A stretch of 46,602 nucleotides of DNA from Soonwooa sp. (GCF_030151385.1 NZ_JASLDS010000009.1:1-46602); one strand, 5' to 3'; shown: positions 8,144 through 17,599, numbered from the stretch's first letter. Notes: a model not told the origin generated them from the sequence alone. Numbers and translations: made by a program.

Positions 8144-9892
8144 CTATTTCACTTCCAAAACATAAGGCATTCTCATCATTACACCATTTTGCAATTTTGA
8201 CTCTGTCAATTGTTGGAAAATTTTGTAGTTAGATTCTCCAAGTTTGCTTTTCAACATTTTTGCAGAGATCTCTTCTTCGTCCATACTTCCAAACACATCT
8301 TCGAAAGGATTAGATTTGTTCGGGAAAGTAGTAACACTATACTTTGAAAGTTTAGCTCGTTTTGCCGCATCTGCTATCGCATCATTGATGCCACCCAATT
8401 CGTCTACCAAGCCCAATTCTTTTGCTCTTGTACCAGACCATACACGTCCACCACCAATCTCGTCGATTTGTTCAAAAGATTTCTTTCTATTAATTGTTAC
8501 AAAGTGTACAAAACGCTTGTAAGTACCTTCAACACTTTTTTGCATCATTGCAATAGTTCCTGGACTTGCACCTTGTAATGCAGAAAACATATTAGAGTTT
8601 GCATTGGTTTGGACAACGTCGCTACGGATTCCATTTTTGTTGGCGATATCCTTGTAGTAAGTCATAAGACCAAACACACCAATCGATCCTGTAATCGTAT
8701 TAGGCTCCGAGTAGATTTTGTCTCCAGCCATCGCAATATAATAACCGCCAGAAGCAGCATAATCTCCAAAAGAAACGACCAATGGTTTTTCTTTTTTAAG
8801 TTGTTCTAGTTCGAAAAGAATTTCGTCAGAAGCATTAGCACTTCCTCCAGGTGAGTTGATTCTTAAAACAACTGCCTTTACCTTTTTGTTATCTTTTACT
8901 TTTTTAATTTCTTTTATCAAACTTTCAGAGAAGATACCATTACTTCCTTTACCAGAATTAATTTCCCCACTTGCATATAATACAGCGACTTTATCGTCTT
9001 CTGAATCTGGATCAAGGCTTGCAAAATATTTCGGGAACGAAATTTTGTTAAGTTTTTCCTCTTTTTTAACACCAATTTTTTGACGAAGAACATTATCATA
9101 CTCCGATTTTTGAAGCATTTTATCCGCTAACTTATATTTGATGTTATTTTCTGGGATAAAGCTGTACAAGCTGTCTGTAATTGTTTTGAACTCTTCTGGC
9201 GAAATTTTTCTAGATAGTGCAATTTGCGAAGAGCTTCTAGACCAAACATCATTAAGAAGCGTTGAAAGCTGCTCTTGATTTTCTGGAGAAATTTTGTTCA
9301 ACATAAAAGGTTCAACCGCCGCTTTGAATTTTCCATGACGGATAACTTGAATGTTAATTCCATATTTATCAGCAAAATCTTTATAAAAAGCAACTTCAGC
9401 AGAAAGTCCTTTTAGCTCGATACCGCCAGCAGGGTTTAGAAAAAATTGGTCTGCTACAGAACTGATATAATAAGCACCTTGCGATACATTATTTCCATAA
9501 GCATAAACAAATTTTCCGCTTTTCTTAAAATCGATTAAAGCTTGACGAATGCTCTCCAATTGAGTATTTCCTGCACTGAAGTCATCCAACTCCAAACTAA
9601 TACCTTTAATATTGTCATCTGTTTTTGCATTCTTAATAGATTCTAACAGATCTAGGCTGGTAATTGTTTTTCCTTCTTTATTAAGATCAAAAATTGAAAA
9701 TTTCTCGTCTGTAGGACTTTCAATAAGTCTTGTTTTTAAATCTAAGGTTAAAACTGAATTTTTCTTGACAGAAGTTCCGTTATCCATAAAGGTACCCATA
9801 ATCGCAAAGATGATAAATCCTAGGATGAAGACTCCTACAATAATGATAAAAGCAACTATATTTGCCAATACATACTTGAAAAAAGATTTCAT
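8144..9892 (-). CDS. sppA: Signal peptide peptidase SppA, 67K type
   Basis: A membrane-anchored serine protease that degrades cleaved signal peptides. 582 residues with one N-terminal transmembrane helix (~8-34), then two ClpP/crotonase-like protease domains, the full-length (67K) form. The catalytic dyad is Lys190 (GKFKAAVEPF) and Ser381 (GDYAASGGYYIAM), matching the K209/S409 arrangement of E. coli. Its start codon lies only 9 bp from the divergently transcribed folK start. A strong bidirectional terminator ends it. Confidence 0.95.
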   Translation of the reverse strand: MKSFFKYVLANIVAFIIIVGVFILGFIIFAIMGTFMDNGTSVKKNSVLTLDLKTRLIESPTDEKFSIFDLNKEGKTITSLDLLESIKNAKTDDNIKGISLELDDFSAGNTQLESIRQALIDFKKSGKFVYAYGNNVSQGAYYISSVADQFFLNPAGGIELKGLSAEVAFYKDFADKYGINIQVIRHGKFKAAVEPFMLNKISPENQEQLSTLLNDVWSRSSSQIALSRKISPEEFKTITDSLYSFIPENNIKYKLADKMLQKSEYDNVLRQKIGVKKEEKLNKISFPKYFASLDPDSEDDKVAVLYASGEINSGKGSNGIFSESLIKEIKKVKDNKKVKAVVLRINSPGGSANASDEILFELEQLKKEKPLVVSFGDYAASGGYYIAMAGDKIYSEPNTITGSIGVFGLMTYYKDIANKNGIRSDVVQTNANSNMFSALQGASPGTIAMMQKSVEGTYKRFVHFVTINRKKSFEQIDEIGGGRVWSGTRAKELGLVDELGGINDAIADAAKRAKLSKYSVTTFPNKSNPFEDVFGSMDEEEISAKMLKSKLGESNYKIFQQLTESKLQNGVMMRMPYVLEVK

Positions 9893-9901
9893 AAATAATT
9901 A

Positions 9902-10333
9902 ATGTTTACAAATATGTCGCAACATGTTGCTGTTTTGTTACTAGGAAGTAATAAAAATAATCCTAAAATGCAGATTGATAAAGCTATAAGTAATATCATA
10001 AATTCTGGATGTACAATTGTTAATATGTCAAAAATCATGGAAACATTGCCAACAGAATTTGATAGTTATAATAATTTTTGTAATATTGCATTGGAAATCA
10101 AGACTTTTTTATCACCAATTAAGTTACTTGAGGCACTGAAACAGATTGAACATGATATGGGAAGAGTGCATGATAGTGCATATTTTGGTGAATATAGAGA
10201 TAGAGAGATAGATATTGACATTGTATTTTATGATAATATTTCATTTCTTAGTAATAAATTGAAAATCCCACATTTCAAACATGCTTTTGAACGTGAGTTT
10301 TCTAAAGAGTTACTGTCAGAAATTTGCAAATAA
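9902..10333 (+). CDS. folK: 2-amino-4-hydroxy-6-hydroxymethyldihydropteridine diphosphokinase (HPPK)
   Basis: Transfers pyrophosphate from ATP to hydroxymethyl-dihydropterin in folate synthesis. 143 residues, somewhat short for the family (~160). It has the N-terminal LLLGSN strand-loop, the MGRVHDS region and the metal-binding REIDIDIVFYD motif with the two Asp residues. The usual proline-rich block is weakly conserved (HFKHAFEREF). ATG at 9914 (MSQHVAVLLLGSN) is an equally plausible start. The OmpA-family genes follow within 18 bp, so the three may be co-transcribed. Confidence 0.85.
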   Translation: MFTNMSQHVAVLLLGSNKNNPKMQIDKAISNIINSGCTIVNMSKIMETLPTEFDSYNNFCNIALEIKTFLSPIKLLEALKQIEHDMGRVHDSAYFGEYRDREIDIDIVFYDNISFLSNKLKIPHFKHAFEREFSKELLSEICK

Positions 10334-10351
10334 ATAGAACAAAAACACGAT

Positions 10352-11803
10352 ATGAAAAAAAAATTAATCCTTTTGGCTGCGGCCTTTCCAGCTTTAATTT
10401 TTGCTCAGAATTCAAATCCGTACGGTTCAGGTTCAGAAAAAACCGAAAAATTCACTAATGAAAGTCGTCTTTTCAAAGATTGGGCTATTTCGTTAGGTGG
10501 AGGTGGGGCTTTCATGCAATCTGCTGACCTTACGTCTTTTTATGATGGTAAAGTTAATTGGGGATGGAATGGTTATATCAGTATTGATAAGCAAATTAAT
10601 CACACTTTTGGTGTTAGTCTAAATTTCTCTAAAGGTGAAACCAAGCAAAAAGCTATGGCTAGACCAGAATGGGGTGTTGCCGAGGCTAATACGAAGTACA
10701 ATCAATTGGCGATTTTAGGAGATGTTAATCTATCCAATCTAATGAGAAGAGTAGATAACAAATCCGAATTCAAGTGGGCAATCCATGCGTATGCTGGAGC
10801 TGGAATCATGGGTTATAAAACAAGATTGCAAGATCAAGGTATTTATAACAAATGGCCAATTTATGTTGAACAAAAACTTGATCAAGGTTCTGTGTTTTGG
10901 ACAACAGGGGTTGGTCTGAAGTATAATGTGTCTAAATTGATTGATTTAGAATTACGAGCAATGTATGTCTTCTCTGGTGATGATGCATTCGATGGTTCTG
11001 GTATCCAAGGTGGTCGTGCATATGATCCTGAAAATGGTACTGCAGCTTACATGCAACTACATCCTAGTAGATCAGATAATCCTTTTACTGTTAACTTAGG
11101 TGTAAGCTTCAAGTTAGGTAAGAGCAAGCAGACGCATTTGCAATGGTTCGATCCTATTCAAAATGCATACTCAAGAGTTAACAAGCTGGAAACAGATATC
11201 AAAGATTTCGTAGTTTGCGAAAAAGGTGATAATGATAATGATGGCGTTTGTGATGATTGGGATAGACAACTTGATACACCTGCTGGAGCTAGAGTAGATG
11301 GAGCTGGTGTTGCTTTAGATTTAGATTTAGATGGTGTAATCGATCTTTACGATAAGTGTGTTACGGTTCCTGGACCAATTGAAAACAATGGTTGTCCAGT
11401 TGAATCACCAACTAAAGCACTTATCCAAAATAATATTGTTAATGAAATTAATGAATATCTAAAATCTGTTGAGTTTGAATTAAACAAAGCTGTTATTAGA
11501 CCTACTTCATATAAAGTATTAGATCAAGCGGCTACTGTAATTAAGAGCTTAGATAATGAAAAAAGTTTCTTAGTTATTGGTGCAACTGATGCTAGAGGTT
11601 CTGCAGAGTATAATAAAAAATTATCTCAAGAACGTGCTAATGCTGTAAAAGCTTATCTTGTTACAAAAGGAGTTTCTTCAAGTATTTTGGAAGCTGAAGG
11701 ACGTGGTAAGTCAGATCTTAAATTCCCAGAATGTGACCCTGCAACGAAGTGTCCTGAATGGAAAAATGAAGCTAACAGACGTGTATATTTCAATGCTAAA
11801 TAA
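10352..11803 (+). CDS. OmpA-family outer-membrane protein with TSP3-like repeats (paralogue 1)
   Basis: 483 residues. It has a signal peptide (MKKKLILLAAAFPALIFAQ) and an N-terminal beta-barrel of ~240 residues. Calcium-binding thrombospondin type 3-like Asp repeats follow (KGDNDNDGVCDDWD, then DLDLDGVIDLYDKC, ~290-345), and residues ~370-480 form an OmpA peptidoglycan-binding domain (GATDARGSAEYNKKLSQERA, with the conserved Asp and Arg). It should tether the outer membrane to peptidoglycan. A close paralogue follows 22 bp downstream, consistent with tandem duplication. Confidence 0.9.
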   Translation: MKKKLILLAAAFPALIFAQNSNPYGSGSEKTEKFTNESRLFKDWAISLGGGGAFMQSADLTSFYDGKVNWGWNGYISIDKQINHTFGVSLNFSKGETKQKAMARPEWGVAEANTKYNQLAILGDVNLSNLMRRVDNKSEFKWAIHAYAGAGIMGYKTRLQDQGIYNKWPIYVEQKLDQGSVFWTTGVGLKYNVSKLIDLELRAMYVFSGDDAFDGSGIQGGRAYDPENGTAAYMQLHPSRSDNPFTVNLGVSFKLGKSKQTHLQWFDPIQNAYSRVNKLETDIKDFVVCEKGDNDNDGVCDDWDRQLDTPAGARVDGAGVALDLDLDGVIDLYDKCVTVPGPIENNGCPVESPTKALIQNNIVNEINEYLKSVEFELNKAVIRPTSYKVLDQAATVIKSLDNEKSFLVIGATDARGSAEYNKKLSQERANAVKAYLVTKGVSSSILEAEGRGKSDLKFPECDPATKCPEWKNEANRRVYFNAK

Positions 11804-11825
11804 TAATTAAGAAAAACGACATAAA

Positions 11826-13244
11826 ATGAAACAAAATTTATTAACAATTATAGCTTTAGCGGGTTTAGCGATGCCATCGTTAAGTTATGCGCAAGAAGCT
11901 ACAGCTAAAAGCGATTCTATAGGCACTCCAGCTTATCAGCCGTTTACTCAAGACTCTAAAAGATTCAATGATTGGGCGATTTCTGCTGGTGGTGGTACAG
12001 CGCTTATTCAGACAGGTAATATTACTTCAATCAACAATGGTTCAGGTAAAACTTTGTTCGGTTATTCAGCTTACTTTAGTGTTGATAAAGCGATAACACA
12101 TGCTTTTGGTCTTAAACTTCAATATGATAAAGGAGAGACTAGACAAGGTTATGCAAATACTAAAGATCATCTAAATGATGTGAAGGCAGCAAGAACACAG
12201 TTTGACGCCATTTCATTATTGGCAGATTTCAATATCTCTAACTTATTAAGAAGAGTTGATAACAAATCTAACTTTAGATGGGCTCTTCATGGTTATGTTG
12301 GTGGTGGTACTATTGCTTACAAAGCTTATATCCAGAATGCTGGTATGCCATACAACCAAAGCTTAGCTACTGAAGTTAAACCTTTTAAATTAGGTTCTTT
12401 ATTCGCTCAGTTTGGTACAGCTGTTAAATATAGAATGACCAATTCATTAGATCTTGAAGCAAGAGTGATGTATGTGGTTACTAATGATAACACATTTGAT
12501 GGTAGTATTGGTATTAACCAAAGTAAAACAAACAAGGTATCTGATAATATGGTTACTGGTGCTTTGGGACTTACTTATAACATCGGAAAACATCAATCTC
12601 ATTTATTCTGGCATGATCCATTACAAGAGATCTATTACAAGTTAGATGTCCTTGCTGACAAATCTAACGATGTAGAAGTTTGTAAAAAAGGAGATGCTGA
12701 TAACGATGGTGTTTGTGACGATTGGGATAGACAACTTGATACTCCTGCTGGAGCTAGAGTTGATGGTTCTGGTGTTGCTTTGGATGCTGACTTAGATGGT
12801 GTAATTGACCTTTACGATAAGTGTGTAACTGTTCCTGGTCCACCAGAGAATAACGGTTGTCCTTACGATAAAGCGCCAGGTCAAGCTACAGAAGTAACAG
12901 GTGAAATCAAAGGTATTGAGTTTGATCTTAACTCTGATAGAATCTTACCAAGTAATGTATCTATCTTAACAAATACTATTGATAACCTTAACTCTTCAGG
13001 AAGTTCTTTCAAAGTTATTGGTGCTACCGATACTAGAGGTACTGCAGCTTATAACCAAAAGCTTTCTGAAAGAAGAGCTAACAATGTTAAAGACTTCTTA
13101 ATCAAGAATGGTGCTAATGCTTCTAAATTAGAAGCTGTTGGTAGAGGAAAATCTGATCTTCTTTACCCTGAATGTAACCCAGCGACAAAATGTCCAGAGT
13201 GGAAAAACAGAGCTAACAGAAGAGTTTATTTCGAAGCTAAATAA
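11826..13244 (+). CDS. OmpA-family outer-membrane protein with TSP3-like repeats (paralogue 2)
   Basis: 472 residues with the same plan as its neighbour: signal peptide (ending SLSYAQ), N-terminal barrel, TSP3-like Asp repeats (KGDADNDGVCDDWD, DADLDGVIDLYDKC) and a C-terminal OmpA domain (GATDTRGTAAYNQKLSERRA). The TSP3 and OmpA parts are nearly identical to paralogue 1, while the barrels have diverged more. A terminator follows at once, so it closes the folK-ompA-ompA unit. Confidence 0.9.
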   Translation: MKQNLLTIIALAGLAMPSLSYAQEATAKSDSIGTPAYQPFTQDSKRFNDWAISAGGGTALIQTGNITSINNGSGKTLFGYSAYFSVDKAITHAFGLKLQYDKGETRQGYANTKDHLNDVKAARTQFDAISLLADFNISNLLRRVDNKSNFRWALHGYVGGGTIAYKAYIQNAGMPYNQSLATEVKPFKLGSLFAQFGTAVKYRMTNSLDLEARVMYVVTNDNTFDGSIGINQSKTNKVSDNMVTGALGLTYNIGKHQSHLFWHDPLQEIYYKLDVLADKSNDVEVCKKGDADNDGVCDDWDRQLDTPAGARVDGSGVALDADLDGVIDLYDKCVTVPGPPENNGCPYDKAPGQATEVTGEIKGIEFDLNSDRILPSNVSILTNTIDNLNSSGSSFKVIGATDTRGTAAYNQKLSERRANNVKDFLIKNGANASKLEAVGRGKSDLLYPECNPATKCPEWKNRANRRVYFEAK

Positions 13245-13264
13245 ATTTCTTTTTAGATAAAATT

Positions 13265-13300
13265 AAAAACCGTTGAGACATCTCAGCGGTTTTTATTTTT
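13265..13300 (+). terminator. Rho-independent terminator after the OmpA pair
   Basis: The hairpin AAAACCGTTGAGA-cat-TCTCAGCGGTTTT (one G-T pair) is followed by a T-rich run, 20 bp after the OmpA stop codon. Confidence 0.85.
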
Positions 13301-13331
13301 TTAAACTTTAGTATTTGTGTAATTTTACGAG

Positions 13332-15233
13332 ATGAAAACTGATAACCAATTATCGCAACTCTTACACGAGCAACTTCAAAGATTTTGGGGTTTTGCAGAA
13401 TTTCGTGATGATCAAGAAGCGATTATTAGATCAGTTATTAATGGTGACGATGCACTAGCATTATTGCCAACAGGTGGTGGTAAGTCGCTTTGTTACCAGC
13501 TTCCAGCCATCGTTTTGGAAGGGACTTGTTTGGTGATTTCGCCGCTTTTAGCTTTAATAAAAGATCAAGTTACAGCTTTAGAAAATATTGGTATCGAAGC
13601 GGACTTTCTAAGCTCCGAATTAGACGATAGAGAAGTTGAAGAAGTCTTCAATCGTTGTATTGATGGTTTTACAAAAGTACTGTACGTTTCGCCTGAGCGT
13701 CTTAAAAACCAAGAGTTTCTTCGTAGGATTCCAGAAATCAATATTTCCTTTATTGCGGTTGACGAGGCACATTGTATCTCGGAGTGGGGTCAAGATTTTC
13801 GTCCAAGTTATCAGAATATAAAATTCTTTCGAGAAGAGTTTAAGAAAGTTCCAATGTTAGCTTTAACAGCAACGGCAACACCAGAGGTTGTTGAAGAGAT
13901 TTTGGATAAATTATCTTTAAAGAACGTTAATGTTTTTAAACAAAGCTTCCAAAGGAAAAATCTCAATATTATTTGTCAAGATATTACAGATAAGTACCAA
14001 AAAATAAAGGATTTTCTTATTCAAAATAAAACGGCAGGTATTATCTATACACGAACGCGGAAAGAGGCTGAAGATTTAAGTAATTTTCTTAAAAACTCTG
14101 GATTTGACAATGTAAATTTTTATCACGCAGGACTTTCTCGACAAGATAAAGAGCGTCTTCAAAAACAATGGCAAAACAGTCATTCTCGTGTTTTGGTTTC
14201 GACAAATGCTTTCGGAATGGGAATTGACAAAGATAATGTGAGGTTTATTATGCATCTTTCGCCTTCTTCATCGATTGAAAACTATTATCAAGAAATTGGT
14301 CGTGCTGGTAGAGATGGAGAGGAATCCATTGCTTATCTTTTTTGGAATCAGCAAGAACTTAATGATTTCGATGCTATCTTAAAAAATCAAATTCCAACCA
14401 AGGAAGAATACCAATCGATACTTCGATATTTGTATTCGATTTATCAAATTGCCGAACACGATTTGCCTGAGCCGATGTTTACACTAAAGCTTGATCGAAT
14501 TAAAAATCTTAGTAAGGCTTCACGAGCGAAGATTGTCAATGTTCTTAATTTTTTGCATAATCAAGAACTTATTTATTATAAAAATACATGGAGTCCATCG
14601 AGTATAGAGTCTTTGGTCAATGGTCAAGATATTGAATTGTTGCCATCAAAAGACGCTTATTTCTTGGAGTTGTTGTTTAGAAATATTGCAGGTTTGGCGT
14701 CTGGCAAAGTTAATTTTAGCGAAAGAGCTTTTTGCGAGAAAAATCATTTTGATTACACGTTGTTCAAAGAGCGTTTGGTGGAATTACAAAAGGCTGGATA
14801 TATCCAATATTTCGATGGTGCTAATCATGCTGTTCGATTTTTGAAACCTCGTGACGAAAACAGATTATTTGGTTACTATTGGAAGTTGTTTTCGGAAATA
14901 CAGGAAAATAAACTTCAAAAATGGAAACAAATGAAATTCTATGTGACCACGCAAGATTATTGCCGAATGAAGCTTATTTTACGCTATTTTGGTGAGAAAA
15001 ATGCTGACGAATGTGGTAAGTGCGATTATTGTCAAAAGAAAGCGCCAATGTCGTCCAATAGCTTAACGAATGACATCTTGTTACAGCTGACTTATCAGCC
15101 AAGAACCTTAAACGAATTGGTAGCGATTCTCAAAATTCACTCGCGCGAGACCATTTTAGAAATCTTGATTTTTCTTTTAGATTTAAGAAGAATCAAAATG
15201 TTGAATTATAAAACTTATACGATAAATTCATAA
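13332..15233 (+). CDS. recQ: RecQ-family ATP-dependent DNA helicase
   Basis: A 3'-5' DNA helicase of 633 residues. Motif I is PTGGGKS (K51), motif II DEAH (D144-H147), followed by the RecQ aromatic-loop region HCISEWGQDFRPSY and motif VI QEIGRAGRDG. The RecQ zinc-binding cysteines are C544, C561, C564 and C567, followed by a short winged-helix remnant. There is no HRDC domain at the C-terminus, so this is a shorter RecQ form. The TAA stop directly abuts the ATG of fmt, implying coupled translation. Confidence 0.93.
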   Translation: MKTDNQLSQLLHEQLQRFWGFAEFRDDQEAIIRSVINGDDALALLPTGGGKSLCYQLPAIVLEGTCLVISPLLALIKDQVTALENIGIEADFLSSELDDREVEEVFNRCIDGFTKVLYVSPERLKNQEFLRRIPEINISFIAVDEAHCISEWGQDFRPSYQNIKFFREEFKKVPMLALTATATPEVVEEILDKLSLKNVNVFKQSFQRKNLNIICQDITDKYQKIKDFLIQNKTAGIIYTRTRKEAEDLSNFLKNSGFDNVNFYHAGLSRQDKERLQKQWQNSHSRVLVSTNAFGMGIDKDNVRFIMHLSPSSSIENYYQEIGRAGRDGEESIAYLFWNQQELNDFDAILKNQIPTKEEYQSILRYLYSIYQIAEHDLPEPMFTLKLDRIKNLSKASRAKIVNVLNFLHNQELIYYKNTWSPSSIESLVNGQDIELLPSKDAYFLELLFRNIAGLASGKVNFSERAFCEKNHFDYTLFKERLVELQKAGYIQYFDGANHAVRFLKPRDENRLFGYYWKLFSEIQENKLQKWKQMKFYVTTQDYCRMKLILRYFGEKNADECGKCDYCQKKAPMSSNSLTNDILLQLTYQPRTLNELVAILKIHSRETILEILIFLLDLRRIKMLNYKTYTINS

Positions 15234-16181
15234 ATGAAAAGTTTAAAAGTTGTGTTTCTAGGAACACCAGAATTTGCAAAAACGGCTTTGGAAGCTATTC
15301 ATCAATCGCATCACGAAGTTGTAGGAGTGGTAACAGCAACAGATAAAGCGAGTGGGAGAGGGCAAAAATTAAATGCTTCGCCAGTTAAAATCTATGCCGA
15401 AGAACAAGGTCTTAAATTATTTCAACCAGAAAAATTAAGAAATGCCGAATTTTTAGAAGAGATAAAATCCCTAGACGCGGATGTTTTTGTCGTTGTTGCT
15501 TTTAGAATGATGCCGCAAATGTTGTTTTCAATTCCACCAATGGGAACATTCAATTTGCATGCTTCTTTGTTGCCAGATTATCGTGGTGCTGCGCCAATTA
15601 ATTTTGCGGTGATTAACGGTGAAACCAAATCTGGAGCAACTACTTTTTTTATCAATGAAAAAATTGATGAGGGAAACATTTTATTGCAAGAGGAGATTGA
15701 TGTGCTGCCAGAGGATAATGCCGGAAGTCTTCATGATAAATTGATGGTGATGGGCGCTGGATTAATTGTTAAAACTTTGGACGGTTTAGCTTTAGGAAAT
15801 CTTACCGAACATCCTCAACCCGAAAAAGAAAATCCAAAAACAGCGTACAAGATTTTTAAAGATGATTTAAAAATTAATTGGAATCAAAACTCCGAAATCA
15901 TCCATAATTTTGTTCGTGGTATGTCGCCTTACCCAACAGCTTTTACGGTTTTAAATATTGAAAATGAAGAAAAATCCTTAAAGCTTTTTAAAGGAAATTT
16001 TGAATTAAATAATCACAACGAAACAGCTGGGACAATCCATATTTCTAAAAATGAGTTTAAAATCGCTACAAAAGACGGTTATTACTTTCCCGAAGAATTG
16101 CAATTGCAAGGTAAAAAACGAATGCCTCTAAAAGATTTTTTAAATGGTTTTCGTAGTTTCGAACAAATAAAAATGGCTTAG
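15234..16181 (+). CDS. fmt: Methionyl-tRNA formyltransferase
   Basis: Formylates initiator Met-tRNA using 10-formyl-THF. 315 residues, the usual length. The N-terminal formyltransferase domain has LHASLLPDYRGAAPI (N107, H109) and the catalytic Asp145 in NEKIDEGNIL, and the C-terminal OB-like domain spans ~205-315. It starts immediately after the recQ stop. Its own stop codon lies inside the stem of the terminator. Confidence 0.95.
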   Translation: MKSLKVVFLGTPEFAKTALEAIHQSHHEVVGVVTATDKASGRGQKLNASPVKIYAEEQGLKLFQPEKLRNAEFLEEIKSLDADVFVVVAFRMMPQMLFSIPPMGTFNLHASLLPDYRGAAPINFAVINGETKSGATTFFINEKIDEGNILLQEEIDVLPEDNAGSLHDKLMVMGAGLIVKTLDGLALGNLTEHPQPEKENPKTAYKIFKDDLKINWNQNSEIIHNFVRGMSPYPTAFTVLNIENEEKSLKLFKGNFELNNHNETAGTIHISKNEFKIATKDGYYFPEELQLQGKKRMPLKDFLNGFRSFEQIKMA

Positions 16182-16206
16182 TGATTACTAAGCCATTTTG
16201 GTTTTT
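16170..16206. terminator. Bidirectional terminator overlapping the fmt stop codon
   Basis: The inverted repeat AAAATGGCTTAGT-gat-TACTAAGCCATTTT lies between the convergent fmt and ribBA genes. The TAG stop of fmt is part of the left arm. A T-run follows on the plus strand and an A-run precedes it for the minus strand. Confidence 0.85.
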
Positions 16207-17327
16207 TATAGTTGTACCATTTCGGTTACTTCAACATCGTAGCCTGCAATAATAGGCTTTAAGTTTGGATTTTGAGAAATCACTTTAAATTTGCTGATTC
16301 CTAAATCTTTCAAAATCTGAGTTCCAATTCCGTAGTCTCTAAAATTCGCTGGAATGGTTGGCAAATCTTCTTGTCCGTTTTGGAAATTCAAGAATTGTTG
16401 TAGCTTTCTAAGTGTTGTTTCGGTATTAGAAACGTTATTAATAAAGACAATCGCACCTTTTCCTTCTTTGTTGATGATGTCCGTAACTTTTTCTAAAAGT
16501 GGTTGTTCACCATTAGTAAGTCTGCTCAACACATCAAAATAAGAGCTTGAAGACTGCACTCTAATCAGTACAGGTTCGTCTGGCGTCCAACTTCCTTTAG
16601 TTAAAGCAAAATGAACTTGCTCTGTTGGTTTTTCCTCAAACGCAAAGAATTTGAAATCGCCGTAATGTGTCTTCACATCGCGCTCTTCGATACGTTCAAC
16701 GATTGTTCCTTTTCTTAATCTATAGTGGATAAGGTCTTCGATAGACACGATTTTTAAGTCATGTTTTTTACCGAATTCAATCAAATCTGGAAGACGTGAC
16801 ATACTTCCGTCGTCGTTCATGATTTCGCAGATAACGCCACCTTCTTTAAGACCCGCCAATTTTGTTAAATCAATAGCAGCTTCCGTATGACCAGCTCTTT
16901 TTAGAACACCACCTTCTTTTGCACGCAATGGGAAAATGTGTCCAGGACGCATAAGATCTGTAGGTTTGGTCGTAGGATCCATAATTGCTTTAATGGTTTT
17001 TGCTCTATCACCAGCAGAAATTCCAGTCGTAGCGCCTTTTCCTAAAAGGTCAACAGAAACAGTGAAAGCCGTTTCTTTTGGATCTGTAGAATTGCTCACC
17101 ATTGAGTGAAGTTCTAGCTCGTCGCAACGTTTTTCGCTAAGTGGCATACAGATAAGACCTCTAGCATGGATGGTCATAAAGTTAACAATCTCGGTTGTTA
17201 CAAGTTCTGCTGCAGCCAATAGATCGCCTTCATTTTCACGGTTCTCGTCATCAACAACGATAATCATTTTGCCATTACGCAAATCTTCAATTGCTTCTGA
17301 TATTGTATTTAGTTGGAATTTTTCCAT
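16206..17327 (-). CDS. ribB: RibBA: DHBP synthase with a degenerate GTP cyclohydrolase II domain
   Basis: 373 residues starting at the ATG at 17327, where family homology begins (MEKFQLNTISEAIEDL). Residues 1-~205 form 3,4-dihydroxy-2-butanone-4-phosphate synthase (riboflavin pathway): DDENRENEGDL at 26-36, TGISAGDRAKTI ~101-112, RAGHTEAAIDL ~144-154. Residues ~210-373 align with GTP cyclohydrolase II (ending FRDYGIGTQILKDLGISK). However, the zinc-binding region normally written HSECLTGDVF..RCDCGEQ reads QSSSSYFDVLSRLTNGEQ (258-275), so all three zinc cysteines are lost. The RQEGRGIGL catalytic stretch is also replaced. RibB activity is expected, RibA activity is not. Confidence 0.9.
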   Translation of the reverse strand: MEKFQLNTISEAIEDLRNGKMIIVVDDENRENEGDLLAAAELVTTEIVNFMTIHARGLICMPLSEKRCDELELHSMVSNSTDPKETAFTVSVDLLGKGATTGISAGDRAKTIKAIMDPTTKPTDLMRPGHIFPLRAKEGGVLKRAGHTEAAIDLTKLAGLKEGGVICEIMNDDGSMSRLPDLIEFGKKHDLKIVSIEDLIHYRLRKGTIVERIEERDVKTHYGDFKFFAFEEKPTEQVHFALTKGSWTPDEPVLIRVQSSSSYFDVLSRLTNGEQPLLEKVTDIINKEGKGAIVFINNVSNTETTLRKLQQFLNFQNGQEDLPTIPANFRDYGIGTQILKDLGISKFKVISQNPNLKPIIAGYDVEVTEMVQL

Positions 17328-17351
17328 TTTTACTTTTAATTTTTGGTTATG

Positions 17352-17359
17352 CAAAGATA
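17352..17359 (-). promoter_or_regulatory. -7 box (TATCTTTG) for ribBA
   Basis: Reads TATCTTTG on the minus strand, 24 bp upstream of the ATG at 17327. No FMN-riboswitch-like structure is recognisable in the short leader. Confidence 0.5.
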
Positions 17360-17528
17360 AGGATATTGAAAGGATTTTTCTTAAATTTATAGCATTAATA
17401 GCCGAATTTAATAAGAGTGAAAATTTAAAAATTAAGTTTTCGTCTTGAAAATCAGGGCTTGAGATAAAAATTACACAAAAGCCTTTTGAAATCAAGAATA
17501 TTTTACTAGATTTGCAAACCAAATAAAG

Positions 17529-17599
17529 GGTGCTTTGGCCGAGCGGCTAGGCAGTGGTCTGCAACACCATCTACAGCGGTTCGAATCCGCTAGGCACCT
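17529..17599 (+). tRNA. tRNA-Cys (GCA)
   Basis: Acceptor arms GGTGCTT and AGGCACC pair over 7 bp. The anticodon stem GTGGT/ACCAT holds the loop CTGCAAC with anticodon GCA (17561-17563), and the T arm is AGCGG-TTCGAAT-CCGCT. The CCA end is not encoded (the discriminator T is followed by CAG). A terminator hairpin follows. Confidence 0.97.

Noticed and set aside
16206..17327. FMN riboswitch upstream of ribBA
   Set aside because: The ~25-base leader between the -7 box and the ATG is too short, and none of the conserved RFN-element blocks is visible.
17328..17522. 65-codon upstream extension of ribBA
   Set aside because: No homology is expected before MEKFQLNTIS, and the stretch contains the TATCTTTG promoter box and borders the tRNA-Cys gene. 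The ATG at 17327 is the normal start.
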